From positions 124,001 to 188,000 of the forward strand of contig NZ_BMXI01000004.1 of assembly GCF_014651675.1 (NCBI RefSeq): a stretch of DNA of 64,000 nucleotides, written 5' to 3'. The notes beneath the pieces are model-generated. The model saw only the letters and a list, made by a program, of their open reading frames with translations, searched no databases and was not told the origin of the DNA. Origin of the DNA: Roseibacillus persicicus. Lineage in GTDB: Bacteria; Verrucomicrobiota; Verrucomicrobiia; Verrucomicrobiales; Akkermansiaceae. Positions within the stretch are counted from its first letter, which is position 1. Each line of letters starts with the position of its first letter. A program made the translations under genes and the position numbers. This document shows, piece after piece, positions 45,572 to 54,087 of this stretch.

Positions 45572-47056
45572 TCAGGCTTCCTTTTCGGTTTTCAATAAAG
45601 TCTTCGCAAGACCAATCGCACGGAGCATGCCGGCGGCCTTGTTGGCTGTTTCCTCGAACTCAGAGGCCGGCACACTGTCCGCCACCACTCCCGCTCCCGC
45701 CTGGACGTAGGCTTTGCCCCCTTTGAGCAGAACCGTCCGCAACGCAATGCAGGAGTCATGACTGCCATCCCAACCGAAGTATCCCACCGCACCAGAATAC
45801 GCTCCGCGTTTGGTGGTCTCCAGCTCGTTGATGATTTGCATGGCCCGGATCTTCGGAGCTCCGCTCACGGTTCCGGCCGGGAAAGTCGAGCGCAGCACAT
45901 CATAACTACTATGGGTATCGTCGAGTCGTCCGCTCACATTGGAGACGATGTGCATCACATGGCTGTAGCGCTCCACGATCATGAAGTCGTCAACCGAGAC
46001 GCTACCGTGCTGCGCGATTCGACCCACATCATTGCGAGCGAGATCGACGAGCATGAGGTGCTCGGCGCACTCTTTTTTGTCAGCCAGCAGGTCTTCCGCG
46101 AGCGCTTGATCTTCTTCTTCCGTCTTCCCTCTCCAACGTGTCCCGGCAATCGGACGAATGTCGATGCGACCATCGATCGCCTTGACGTGAACCTCCGGGG
46201 AGCTACCCACCAGCGCAAAGCCGTCCAGCTCCAGGATGAAAAGATATGGAGAAGGATTCACATGTCGTAAAGCCCGGTAAAGGTCTGTCGCTCCACCCGC
46301 AAAGTCGGTTTCGAAGCGTTGGCTGGGGACCACCTGAAAGGCATCGCCGGCCCCAATGTATTCCTGGGCCTTGCGCACATTATCCTCATAGCGTTCGCGA
46401 GTGACATTGCTGCTCGCGACCGGGGTCTCGAACTCAACCAGCCCGTTGAGAGCGGGAACCTGAAGCGGGCGCTCCAACATCTCTTCCAAAGCGGCAATGC
46501 GACCGCGTGCATCAGCCCACGCCTCTTCGGGCGTTTCGTGTTCATCCAAAAAAGCGTTTGCGACCAAGATTAGGCGACGCAATTTGTGATCAAAAATGAG
46601 AACCTCCCCCGCGATCATAAAGAGAGATTCCGGGAGACCGAGATCGTCCTCGGGTGTCGTCTTGATACTTGGCTCGAAGGTTCTGACCGCATCGTATCCA
46701 AGATAACCGACAGCTCCGCCATAGAAGGGAGGAGCGTCACCGTGCTCCACCACTTGGTAGCGGCCCATCACCTTTTCCAACTCGGCCAAAGGATCCCCTT
46801 TGAGAGTCTCACTCTCCTTTCCATTCCATGACACCTCACAGTCGGTGCCATTCGAGCGAAAGACTCCCCGCGGACTGGTCCCCACCAAGGACCATCGTCC
46901 GCTTGCATCGGTGCTTTCCGCACTCTCTAACAGAAAGCCCCATTGGCCATCCCGGATCTTCAAATAAGCCGATAACGGAGTCTCGAAATCGGCCGCCAGC
47001 TGGGCGTAAACCGGCACGACATTCCCCTGCTTTGCCAACTGGCAAAACTCTTCCAT
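45572..47056 (-). CDS. trpE: Anthranilate synthase component I
   Basis: 494 residues from ATG 47056, the family length. The open frame continues upstream across the antisense strand of a tRNA, so that part is rejected. The tryptophan-feedback site is suggested by LLES near residue 40. The chorismate-binding domain has [40 protein letters not shown] and [15 protein letters not shown]. It converts chorismate and ammonia to anthranilate. No trpD, trpC or trp leader peptide with Trp codons was found near it; the ~200 bp upstream holds only a small hairpin. Confidence 0.94.
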   Translation of the reverse strand: MEEFCQLAKQGNVVPVYAQLAADFETPLSAYLKIRDGQWGFLLESAESTDASGRWSLVGTSPRGVFRSNGTDCEVSWNGKESETLKGDPLAELEKVMGRYQVVEHGDAPPFYGGAVGYLGYDAVRTFEPSIKTTPEDDLGLPESLFMIAGEVLIFDHKLRRLILVANAFLDEHETPEEAWADARGRIAALEEMLERPLQVPALNGLVEFETPVASSNVTRERYEDNVRKAQEYIGAGDAFQVVPSQRFETDFAGGATDLYRALRHVNPSPYLFILELDGFALVGSSPEVHVKAIDGRIDIRPIAGTRWRGKTEEEDQALAEDLLADKKECAEHLMLVDLARNDVGRIAQHGSVSVDDFMIVERYSHVMHIVSNVSGRLDDTHSSYDVLRSTFPAGTVSGAPKIRAMQIINELETTKRGAYSGAVGYFGWDGSHDSCIALRTVLLKGGKAYVQAGAGVVADSVPASEFEETANKAAGMLRAIGLAKTLLKTEKEA

Positions 47057-47255
47057 CTCAGGTTTGACTGCAACCTCTCGCACGGGCGAGACCCTAGCGG
47101 GACTTTCACGAAGTCCAATCCCTGATTTTTTGGGTGGCAAAAGTTTTTTCAAGCTCCTGAAAAATCGACTGGCAAAAAAAGTTGCTGCAAAACACGACCT
47201 TTTCTTGCCCTCCTCGTCAACTTTCTCCATGTTCGCCGCTCGACGCTGAATCACC

Positions 47256-47343
47256 GGAGGGGTGGCAGAGTGGTCGAATGCACCGGTCTTGAAAACCGGC
47301 GTAGGGAAACCTACCGTGGGTTCGAATCCCACCCCCTCCGCCA
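47256..47343 (+). tRNA. tRNA-Ser (anticodon UGA)
   Basis: Acceptor stem GGAGGGG pairs with CCCCTCC (47333-47339), discriminator G340, encoded CCA at 47341-47343. The anticodon loop has TTGAAA within CTTGAAAAC (anticodon TGA), there is a long variable arm (GTAGGGAAACCTAC) and a GTTCGAATC T-loop. The long variable arm is diagnostic of serine/leucine class II tRNAs. Confidence 0.97.
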
Positions 47344-47367
47344 GTCGAATCTCTCTTTAGTCAGATT

Positions 47368-48204
47368 GTGACCGACTCCTTTCTCACCCGCTTCTCGGGA
47401 ATTGCCCGTCTCTATGGTCAGCAGGCACTGGATAATTTCGCGAACGCTCACGTGGCAATCATAGGGATTGGCGGGGTCGGTTGTTGGGTCGCGGAGGCCC
47501 TTGCGCGTTCCGGGGTTGGCACCTTCACTTTCGTCGACCTCGACGACCTCTGTGTCACCAATATCAACCGGCAGCTGCATGCGGTCGAAGAAACTATTGG
47601 TCGGTCCAAGGCCCAGGTCATGGCGGACCGACTGCGGAGCATCAATCCCGATGTGGTCGTGCATGTTCGCCAGGAGTTTTTTACCGAAAAGACCGCCGAA
47701 GATATTCTCTCCGATTCCTACGACTGGGTCATTGACGCCATTGATTCCATCAAGGCCAAGTGCTTGCTGCTGGCTCTTTGCCGGGAGAAAGAAATACCCG
47801 TAATCACTTCGGGTGGCGCGGGTGGACGCATCCGAACTGATAAAATCGAGGTTGCCGACCTATCCCGAACCCATGGCTGCGCCCTTCTTCTGCAGGTCCG
47901 CAAGAATTTACGCTCGGATTACGGCTTCCCTGCCGGTGGGAAGAAGGCCAAGAAATTCAAGATTCCTGCCGTTTTTTCCTCTGAGCAACCTCGCTATCCG
48001 ACTTCGGATGGCTGCGTGAGCACCCAGCGTCCGGATGATGTTGTGCCGGGGATTCGATGTGACGCTGGCTACGGGACAGCCACCCCCATCATTGGCAGCT
48101 TCGCGTTCGCAATCGCAGGGTTTGTATTGGACGACCTGGCTTCCGCAATTCCAGACGAACAGACTGAGACAAAATCGTCTTTGCAGACACGTCCTTCGGT
48201 TTGA
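47368..48204 (+). CDS. tcdA: tRNA threonylcarbamoyladenosine dehydratase (TcdA)
   Basis: 278 residues from GTG 47368, 25 bp after the tRNA-Ser. E1-like fold with the ATP loop IIGIGGVGCWVAEAL, and TSGGAGGRIRTDKIEVADLSRT, which is distinctive for TcdA (CsdL). It cyclises the N6-threonylcarbamoyladenosine at tRNA position 37 using ATP. The adjacent serine tRNA is not a TcdA substrate class (A37 before A-starting codons), so the closeness is probably chance. Confidence 0.9.
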   Translation: MTDSFLTRFSGIARLYGQQALDNFANAHVAIIGIGGVGCWVAEALARSGVGTFTFVDLDDLCVTNINRQLHAVEETIGRSKAQVMADRLRSINPDVVVHVRQEFFTEKTAEDILSDSYDWVIDAIDSIKAKCLLLALCREKEIPVITSGGAGGRIRTDKIEVADLSRTHGCALLLQVRKNLRSDYGFPAGGKKAKKFKIPAVFSSEQPRYPTSDGCVSTQRPDDVVPGIRCDAGYGTATPIIGSFAFAIAGFVLDDLASAIPDEQTETKSSLQTRPSV

Positions 48205-48238
48205 CCATTTCCCAGCCTTCGACCATGCTGCCGCTTCT

Positions 48239-49282
48239 GTGCTGACTTCCACTTATCCGCTTCTCAAGTCCCTTCTTTTCACCCTCGATGCCGAGAAGGC
48301 CCACCATCTTTCGCTAGCTTCCCTGCGTCTCGCCGAGCAGTCGAAAGTTTTGGCCGCAATCGCTCCCAAAATACCAGCGACCGATCCAATCGAATGCATG
48401 GGGCTGAGCTTTGCCCATCCTGTTGGATTAGCCGCCGGACTCGATAAAGAAGGCAATAGCATCGATGCCTTTGGCCGGTTGGGTTTTTCTTTTATCGAGA
48501 TTGGTACTATCACTCCCCGTCCCCAGCCGGGCAATCCTCAGCCGCGCCTCTTCCGCTTGCCGGAGCATCAGGCACTCATCAATCGGATGGGCTTTAATAA
48601 TCCGGGAATTGACACCGGGGTCGCCAATGTCCGCCACCGACAGACCTTCCAAGGTCCGGTCGGTTTCAACATTGGAAAAAATAAAATCACTCCCAATGAG
48701 AACGCGCTTGATGACTACCTCATCGCCTTCCGGGGAGCTTATCCCGTGGCCGATTACATCACCGTCAATCTTTCCTCTCCCAATACCCCGGGGCTTCGCG
48801 ATCTGCAGGCCGCAGAGCCGACCGCCAGGCTTCTGGACGCTCTCCAGCAGGAACGGGAGAAGTTGAAAGCCGCCACCGGACGCCAGGTCCCGATTGCCTT
48901 TAAAGTCGCTCCCGACCTCCAGGACGACCACATCAGGGAACTTGCCCGGGTCTTCCGCGAAGGAGGTCTGGACGCCCTCATCGCGACCAATACCACTATC
49001 GACAAGAGTGCGGTCAAGGGACACAAGTTCGCGAATGAACAAGGGGGGCTCTCGGGTGCACCGGAAACCGAGCTTTCCACCCAAGTCATCGCCGCCTTCC
49101 ATGCCGAATTAGGAAAGGAAGTCCCTATCATCGGCGTCGGTGGAATCATGACCGCTGAGGACGCCTTGGCCAAGCTGGCGGCAGGCGCCACTCTTCTTCA
49201 GCTCTATACCGGCTTTATTTATCGGGGGCCGAAATTGATTCAGGAAATCTTGAATAAACTGCCAGCAAAGAAAGTTTTATAG
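48239..49282 (+). CDS. pyrD: Dihydroorotate dehydrogenase (quinone), class 2
   Basis: 347 residues from a GTG at 48239. The upstream open frame overlaps tcdA and is rejected, and no in-frame ATG is near. The N-terminal helical extension (about 1-35) is the class 2 membrane-docking part. FMN and substrate motifs: GLAAGLDKEG, NRMGFNNPG, FNIGKNK, TVNLSSPNTPGLRDLQ (catalytic Ser) and IGVGGIMTAEDA. It oxidises dihydroorotate and passes electrons to quinone in pyrimidine synthesis. It starts 34 bp after tcdA. Confidence 0.93.
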   Translation: MLTSTYPLLKSLLFTLDAEKAHHLSLASLRLAEQSKVLAAIAPKIPATDPIECMGLSFAHPVGLAAGLDKEGNSIDAFGRLGFSFIEIGTITPRPQPGNPQPRLFRLPEHQALINRMGFNNPGIDTGVANVRHRQTFQGPVGFNIGKNKITPNENALDDYLIAFRGAYPVADYITVNLSSPNTPGLRDLQAAEPTARLLDALQQEREKLKAATGRQVPIAFKVAPDLQDDHIRELARVFREGGLDALIATNTTIDKSAVKGHKFANEQGGLSGAPETELSTQVIAAFHAELGKEVPIIGVGGIMTAEDALAKLAAGATLLQLYTGFIYRGPKLIQEILNKLPAKKVL

Positions 49283-49357
49283 CCAGCAAGGATGGAAGGA
49301 TTTCGATTTGACCAACCGGCCTGTTTAGTTAAGATTTATTAAATACCCCAAACAACT

Positions 49358-49633
49358 ATGAAAAAAATAATTACCGCAAGCTTGGCAGTCGTTTCCGCAA
49401 TCGCGTTGAGCAACTGTGCTCCTCAGAACAACATGCAACGTGATGCCGCCACTGGCGCTGCTGGCGGAGCCGTTCTGGGTGGAATCATTGGAAACAACGT
49501 CGGTGATGGCAACGCTGCCCGTGGCGCTGCGATTGGTGCGGCCTTGGGTGGACTCGGTGGTGCTGCTGTTGGCAACAACAAAGACATGCAGCAAGGCGGA
49601 GGCTACACCGGACAGCCAGCCTACGGATACTAG
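49358..49633 (+). CDS. Glycine-zipper lipoprotein
   Basis: 91 residues. A lipobox (LSNC, Cys20) follows a short signal peptide. The mature part is a glycine-zipper hairpin with repeated GxxxG spacings (TGAAGGAVLGGIIGNN, ARGAAIGAALGGLGG), which often inserts in the outer membrane. Similar to OsmB-like or YMGG-type small lipoproteins; the function is not known. A strong terminator follows. Confidence 0.8.
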   Translation: MKKIITASLAVVSAIALSNCAPQNNMQRDAATGAAGGAVLGGIIGNNVGDGNAARGAAIGAALGGLGGAAVGNNKDMQQGGGYTGQPAYGY

Positions 49634-49660
49634 GATTCAAACAGAACTATTCTCTCGAAA

Positions 49661-49686
49661 GGCTCCGCTATGGCGGGGCCTTTTTT
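49661..49686 (+). terminator. Rho-independent terminator after the glycine-zipper lipoprotein
   Basis: GGCTCCGC pairs with GCGGGGCC (one G-U pair) around TATG, followed by six T. Confidence 0.9.
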
Positions 49687-49752
49687 GTAAAATGGACAAA
49701 TGAGGGAATGAAATCGCTCCTGAAACATCGTAGGAATAAGCCAAGTTACACG

Positions 49753-51948
49753 ATGAAAGTCTTTTTCCTCCTCCTCACCACGCTCTTTTCCATCGCAAGC
49801 CCTGTCTTTGCGCAGGACGATTTTGATCCCTTGAACCTGCCAAGCGCGACGGACAAGCCGAAGAAGCAAACCACGGAAGCCAAGCTTCTCTCCGAAGTAT
49901 CCGCTGTCGCTCCCGGCCAACCATTCACCGTCGACCTGAAGCTGACCCATCCCGATGGCTGGCACAGCTACTACGTCAACACCGGTCTGATTGGCGAAGT
50001 CCTGAAAACCAAGTGGACCCTCCCCGATGGTTTCACCGCCACCTATCTGGGCTGGCCCACGCCGCACCTGAGTAACTCCTTCGGCTACCAATCCATCGGC
50101 TACGAAGGCACCGTTCACCACCTTTACCAAATCACGCCTCCCAAGGACCTCGCTCCCGGCACCACCATCGAAATCACCGCAGAAGCCAATTGGCAAATTT
50201 GCGATGACACCGGGTGCGTCCCCGAGGACACCACTCAAACTCTGACTCTCTCTGCTGCAGCCGAAGTGCAACTGGATGCTTCGGTCAGTGACAGCTTCGC
50301 GGAGGCCAGAGCGCATTACCCCAATAGTAGCAAAGACCTTTCCATCGAGGCGACCGAGACGAATAGTGTCATCACCCTGACGGTCACTCCCGCAGGTTCC
50401 CTGGATCCGGAGAAAGTCCACTTCTTCGATGAAGACGGCCAAGTCTCCGTTCAAGAACCTCATGAAGCGAGCAAAGAGGGCGACGCTCTCATTCTGAAGC
50501 TTCCCCGCAATCAAGGCAACGACTTCGCCGATGCCGGTCCAGTTCTCGAGGAACTGACCGGGATTCTCACTGATGGCAACACCAGCTATTTGGTGAAAAC
50601 CAATTTTCAAGAGCCAGAGATTGTCAAAGCACCAGTCTCCATCTCGAGCCTACTCCCCATCCTCGGCGGGATGTTTCTCGGAGGCCTCATCCTCAACCTC
50701 ATGCCCTGTGTCTTTCCCGTGATCGGAATTAAGATCATGGGCTTCGTCGACCAAGCTGGTCACGATCGAAAGAAAATCATGCTGCATGGCATCGCCTTCG
50801 CTGCAGGAGTGTTCGCTAGCTTCTGGCTTTTGACCCTTATCATGTTGTTAGGAGGGATCAAGAACTGGGGAGGACAACTGGAGAACCCTTACGTAATGTT
50901 CACCCTCATCATCGTGATGCTGCTTCTGGCGATGAACATGTATGGAGTCTTCGAAATCGGCGTGGGGGCCACCGGCGTGGGCTCCAACCTGACCCGCAAG
51001 GAAGGGTTGGGAGGCTCGTTCTTCTCCGGTGTTCTGGCCACCGTCGTCGCGACGCCTTGTTCCGCTCCTTTCCTTGGTGCCGCCCTCGGTGCTGCCGTGG
51101 CGCTGCCCACCTTCTGGTTCATTGTCGCCTTTACCGCGATGGCGGCCGGTCTCTCGCTCCCCTACCTGACCCTTTCGGCTTTCCCTGACTTGGTGAAAGC
51201 GCTTCCCCGTCCTGGAGCGTGGATGGAGTCCTTCAAGCAAGGAATGTCCTTCCTCCTCTTTGCTACTGTCGGCTACTTGTTGTGGGTCTACTCTGCCCAG
51301 GTCTTCGAACAAGACTATGGACAAAAAGGCCTCTTCGTCATGATTGGACTTTCATTGGTAGCAGCTGCGGGCTGGGTCTGGGGTCGTTGGACCACGCCGA
51401 TTCGCAAGCCCAAGGTGAAGTGGATCGGCCGCGGGATCACCGCTCTTCTTTTCATCATTGGGATCATCCTCGCCAAGCCTGGTGCCGAGTCAGACGCATC
51501 GGAAGCGGTCGTCATTGAGTGGCAAAAATGGAGTAAGGAAAAGGAACAGGAACTGTTGGCCAAGGGAACGCCAGTCTACGTCGATTTTACCGCCAAATGG
51601 TGCCTGACTTGTCAGGTGAACAAGAAGAACGCCTACACCCAGGAGGTCGTCGACCTAATGCAACGTCAGGGTGTTGTCTTCATGAAAGCGGACAAGACCA
51701 CCACCAACGAGGAAATCGATGCCGAGCTCACTCGTCTCGAACGCTCGGCGATTCCGGTCAATGTTCTCTACACTCCCGGCGACAAGACGCCCCACATCAC
51801 TCCCGAAGTTTTAACTCCCAGCTTCATGAAGAAATTCGTTAACGAAAAGCTTGGGGAGTTGCCCTCGCAGGCATTCACCCCCGAGTCCTTCGAAGAAGCA
51901 CAAGCGAGTCAGGAGCCAGTGCTCGTGAACTTCCGAGCTGACTGGTGA
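49753..51948 (+). CDS. dsbD: Thiol:disulfide interchange protein DsbD, ending at an in-frame TGA
   Basis: 731 residues from ATG 49753, chosen because a signal peptide follows directly (MKVFFLLLTTLFS, cleavage near FAQ); an in-frame ATG at 49708 would add 15 residues. The N-terminal periplasmic domain has the cysteine pair CDDTGC. Eight membrane helices follow, with Cys in LMPCVFPVIG and TPCSAPFLGAALGAA, which carry electrons from cytosolic thioredoxin. The C-terminal thioredoxin domain has WCLTC (C617, C620). A second thioredoxin-like domain then starts (EPVLVNFRADW) and the frame ends at codon 732, TGA, exactly where its active-site Cys would be. The frame continues as a typical thioredoxin fold to 52218 (see next entry). 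Confidence 0.92.
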   Translation: MKVFFLLLTTLFSIASPVFAQDDFDPLNLPSATDKPKKQTTEAKLLSEVSAVAPGQPFTVDLKLTHPDGWHSYYVNTGLIGEVLKTKWTLPDGFTATYLGWPTPHLSNSFGYQSIGYEGTVHHLYQITPPKDLAPGTTIEITAEANWQICDDTGCVPEDTTQTLTLSAAAEVQLDASVSDSFAEARAHYPNSSKDLSIEATETNSVITLTVTPAGSLDPEKVHFFDEDGQVSVQEPHEASKEGDALILKLPRNQGNDFADAGPVLEELTGILTDGNTSYLVKTNFQEPEIVKAPVSISSLLPILGGMFLGGLILNLMPCVFPVIGIKIMGFVDQAGHDRKKIMLHGIAFAAGVFASFWLLTLIMLLGGIKNWGGQLENPYVMFTLIIVMLLLAMNMYGVFEIGVGATGVGSNLTRKEGLGGSFFSGVLATVVATPCSAPFLGAALGAAVALPTFWFIVAFTAMAAGLSLPYLTLSAFPDLVKALPRPGAWMESFKQGMSFLLFATVGYLLWVYSAQVFEQDYGQKGLFVMIGLSLVAAAGWVWGRWTTPIRKPKVKWIGRGITALLFIIGIILAKPGAESDASEAVVIEWQKWSKEKEQELLAKGTPVYVDFTAKWCLTCQVNKKNAYTQEVVDLMQRQGVVFMKADKTTTNEEIDAELTRLERSAIPVNVLYTPGDKTPHITPEVLTPSFMKKFVNEKLGELPSQAFTPESFEEAQASQEPVLVNFRADW

Positions 51949-52218
51949 CTTTCTGCCAGCTACTACGAGTGGGGTCTCTTCTCGAATCAGGAAGTGGTGC
52001 GAACTCTCCAGAAGAAACGAGTGCGTGTGCTGAACGCCGACCTCACTCCGGGCTTGCGTCACCCCTCGGTTGAGCCAATTCGGGAAGAGATGGTCCGCTT
52101 GCAACGTTCTACCGTCCCCGTGCTCGCCCTCTATCGTCCTGACGACCGTCAGAACCCCCTCGTCTTCCCCGAAATCTGCACTCCTGAAACCCTTCTCAAG
52201 GCGCTCGAAGATCTCTGA
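51949..52218 (+). other. Continuation of dsbD beyond the TGA: second thioredoxin-like domain
   Basis: Read in the same frame after the TGA, 89 codons remain to a TGA at 52216-52218. They give LSASYYEWG, then a thioredoxin half with RVRVLNADLTPGL, a cis-Pro strand (STVPVLALYRPDD) and a final helix. It aligns by eye with the first thioredoxin domain of DsbD (SAIPVNVLYTPGD and so on), so it is a tandem duplicate. The active site would read W-[TGA]-L-S-A rather than W-C-L-T-C, so the resolving Cys is also absent. It is either expressed by recoding (selenocysteine) or is a relic of a truncated gene. Confidence 0.7.
51966..51984 (+). promoter_or_regulatory. Possible bacterial SECIS-like hairpin
   Basis: CGAG (51966-51969) and CTCG (51981-51984) pair around an 11-base loop TGGGGTCTCTT, starting 17 bases after the TGA. 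The loop contains GGTCT, also present in the loop of the E. coli fdhF SECIS, and its second base is G. The stem has only four pairs and adjacent bases do not extend it well, so chance is a serious alternative. Confidence 0.25.
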
Positions 52219-52271
52219 TAAAGACAGGAAAGGGTCTTCACACCTGTTAACCCAACCGCAAAGACGTCTCT

Positions 52272-53492
52272 GGAGCAGGGACATTCCTGTCCCTGAGACG
52301 GTCCGGCGCATCGAATCGTTTCTCCGAGTCACTCGATACCGCAGCACTGCCTGACGCAGGTTTTGACACTCCGAGGCTCTGCTCATGGACAGGAATGTCC
52401 ATGCTCCGGTAAGGGGTCCTTTGATAAAAAGAGACCGCGAGTGGTCTTGAGTGCTCGTAGGGGTCTCCCGCGGATGAGGGGCGAGAGCCTGAGGGCCTTC
52501 CCCGAACATTCGCGGCTGTTTTGGCAAAACAGCCCTACCGGCGGAGCAGGGACACTCCTGTCCCTGGGACGGTCCGGCGCATCGAATCGTTTCTCCGAGT
52601 CACTCGTTAATGCCGCATCGCATGACGCAGGCTTTGACACTCCGGGGCTCTGCTCATGGACAGGAATGTCCATGCTCCTGAAGGGTTCCTTTGATAAAGA
52701 GACCGCGAGTGGTCTTGAGTGCTCGTAGGGTTCTCTCCCGGATGAGGGGCGAGAGCCTGAGGATCTTCCCCGAACATTCGCGGCTGTTTTGGCAAAACAG
52801 CCCTACCGGCGGAGCAGGGACATTTCTGTCCCTGGGACGGTCCGGCGCACCGAATCGTTTCTCCGAGTCACCCGTTAATGCCGCACTGCCTGACGCAGGC
52901 TCTGACACCCCGCGGCTCAGCTCATGGACAGGAATGTCCATGCTCCGGTAAGGGTTCCTTTGATAAAGAACCCGCGAGCAGTCTGGAGTGCTCGCGGGGT
53001 TCTTCCGCGGATGAGGGGCGAGAGCCTGGGGAATCTACCCCGAACATTCGCGGCTGTTTTGGCAAAACAGCCCTACCGGCGGAGCAGGGACATTTCTGTC
53101 CCTGGGACGGTCCGGCGCACCGAATCGTTTCTCCGAGTCACCCGTTAATGCCGCACTGCCTGACGCAGGCTCTGACACCCCGGGGCTCAGCTCATGGACA
53201 GGAATGTCCATGCTCCGGTAAGGGGCCCTTTGATAAAAAGAGACCGCGAGTGGTCTGAAATGCTCGTAGGGGTCTCCCGCGGATGAGGGGCGAGAGCCTG
53301 AGGGCCTTCCCCGAACATTCGCGGCTGTTTTGGCAAAACAGCCCTACCGGCGGAGCAGGGACACTCCTGTCCCTGGGACGGTCCGGCGCATCGAATCGTT
53401 TCTCCGAGTCACTCGATACCGCAGCACTGCCTGACGCAAGCTCTGACGCTCCGGGGCTCTGCTCATGGACAGGAATGTCCATGCTCCGTTAA
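52272..53492. repeat. Tandem array of 4.5 copies of a ~270 bp palindrome-rich unit
   Basis: Units start at 52272, 52543, 52811, 53081 and 53352 (lengths 271, 268, 270, 271 and a partial ~141). Each has three palindromic parts: a hairpin GGGACA/TGTCCC near the start; an inverted counterpart TGGACAGGAATGTCCA followed by TGCTCC, so the first ~133 bp is bounded by mirror-image ends; and a long perfect hairpin (52514-52534 in unit 1: GGCTGTTTT, GGC, AAAACAGCC). Copies differ by scattered substitutions, with at least two subtypes. The long open frames on both strands (up to 96 codons) repeat with the units and look spurious. It lies between dsbD and tRNA-Ile. Confidence 0.92.
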
Positions 53493-53510
53493 CCTTGACA
53501 CCTGAAGCGC

Positions 53511-53542
53511 AAAAAAGCAGCGGTCAGACCCGCTGCTTTTTT
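53511..53542. terminator. Bidirectional Rho-independent terminator
   Basis: AAAAAAGCAGCGG (53511-53523), loop TCAGAC, CCGCTGCTTTTTT (53530-53542). With A6 on one side and T6 on the other it can end transcription in both directions: leaving the repeat array rightward and the tRNA-Ile leftward. Confidence 0.92.
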
Positions 53543-53604
53543 GATTTCCAAATGAAAGGTTGTTGTTGCTGCAAAGCCCTATGGAGAGGGCTGGTGAAAC
53601 AGGT

Positions 53605-53680
<76 letters not shown>

Positions 53681-53771
53681 CAAAAGACAAAGTGTCGAGA
53701 AATTGGGTGGACGCCTTTTAGCTCAGGACCGCCGCTTCTGACAAGCGAGGTCTTAAACTTGTTTGCGTCAG

Positions 53772-53996
53772 TTAGGCAGCGATATCGTAGTGCTTGGCGA
53801 TCTCGCGGAAAATTCGGTCACGGCGTTCGCGTGCTTTTTCAACTTCCCGGGTTTTGAGCGAAAAGCGAAGACGCTCGGCGGTAGCGTCAGGTTTGTGGAC
53901 AGTAAGGTGGCACCACCAGATTCCCCGATTGTTCCACAAGTGGTGATTGGGGTTATCTTCGTTAACCCGGACAGCTAAAACAGTTTTGCGTTTCAT
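53772..53996 (-). CDS. Small basic protein of unknown function
   Basis: 74 residues from ATG 53996 (an upstream Leu-rich extension is not needed). It starts MKRKTVLAVRVN, has a Trp-rich centre (HLWNNRGIWWCHLTVHKP) and a basic C-terminal helix (LKTREVEKARERRDRIFREIA). The pattern of a Trp-rich strand followed by an Arg/Glu helix resembles the N-terminal DNA-binding arm of tyrosine recombinases, but no catalytic domain follows. It lies 92 bp upstream of tRNA-Ile, on the same strand, which fits either a small conserved protein or a relic of an integrase that used the tRNA. Confidence 0.55.
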   Translation of the reverse strand: MKRKTVLAVRVNEDNPNHHLWNNRGIWWCHLTVHKPDATAERLRFSLKTREVEKARERRDRIFREIAKHYDIAA

Positions 53997-54087
53997 AAGG
54001 CAAGCCAAGTTCACGCCCTAAGGGTGTCATTGGACAATGTAAAATAGTCTTAAAATTTCGTATTGTTTTTAAAATTTTCAAGCGCTT

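Noticed and set aside
47057-47255. trp attenuator leader
   Set aside because: No leader peptide with adjacent Trp codons; only a small hairpin (GGACTT/AAGTCC) is present.
47057-47332. N-terminal extension of trpE
   Set aside because: It runs antisense through tRNA-Ser, and the family start fits ATG 47056.
49708-49752. dsbD start at the first ATG
   Set aside because: The signal peptide starts at the second ATG (49753); the extra 15 residues are basic and unhelpful for export. Not excluded.
52383-53482. Minus-strand frames of 95-96 codons (beginning MDIPVHE) in each repeat unit
   Set aside because: They recur with the DNA repeat, have no ribosome-binding sites and are made of palindromes; both strands are open, as expected for a GC-rich repeat.
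52272-53492. CRISPR array
   Set aside because: Units of ~270 bp are near-identical throughout, with no short repeats separated by unique spacers, and no cas genes are nearby.
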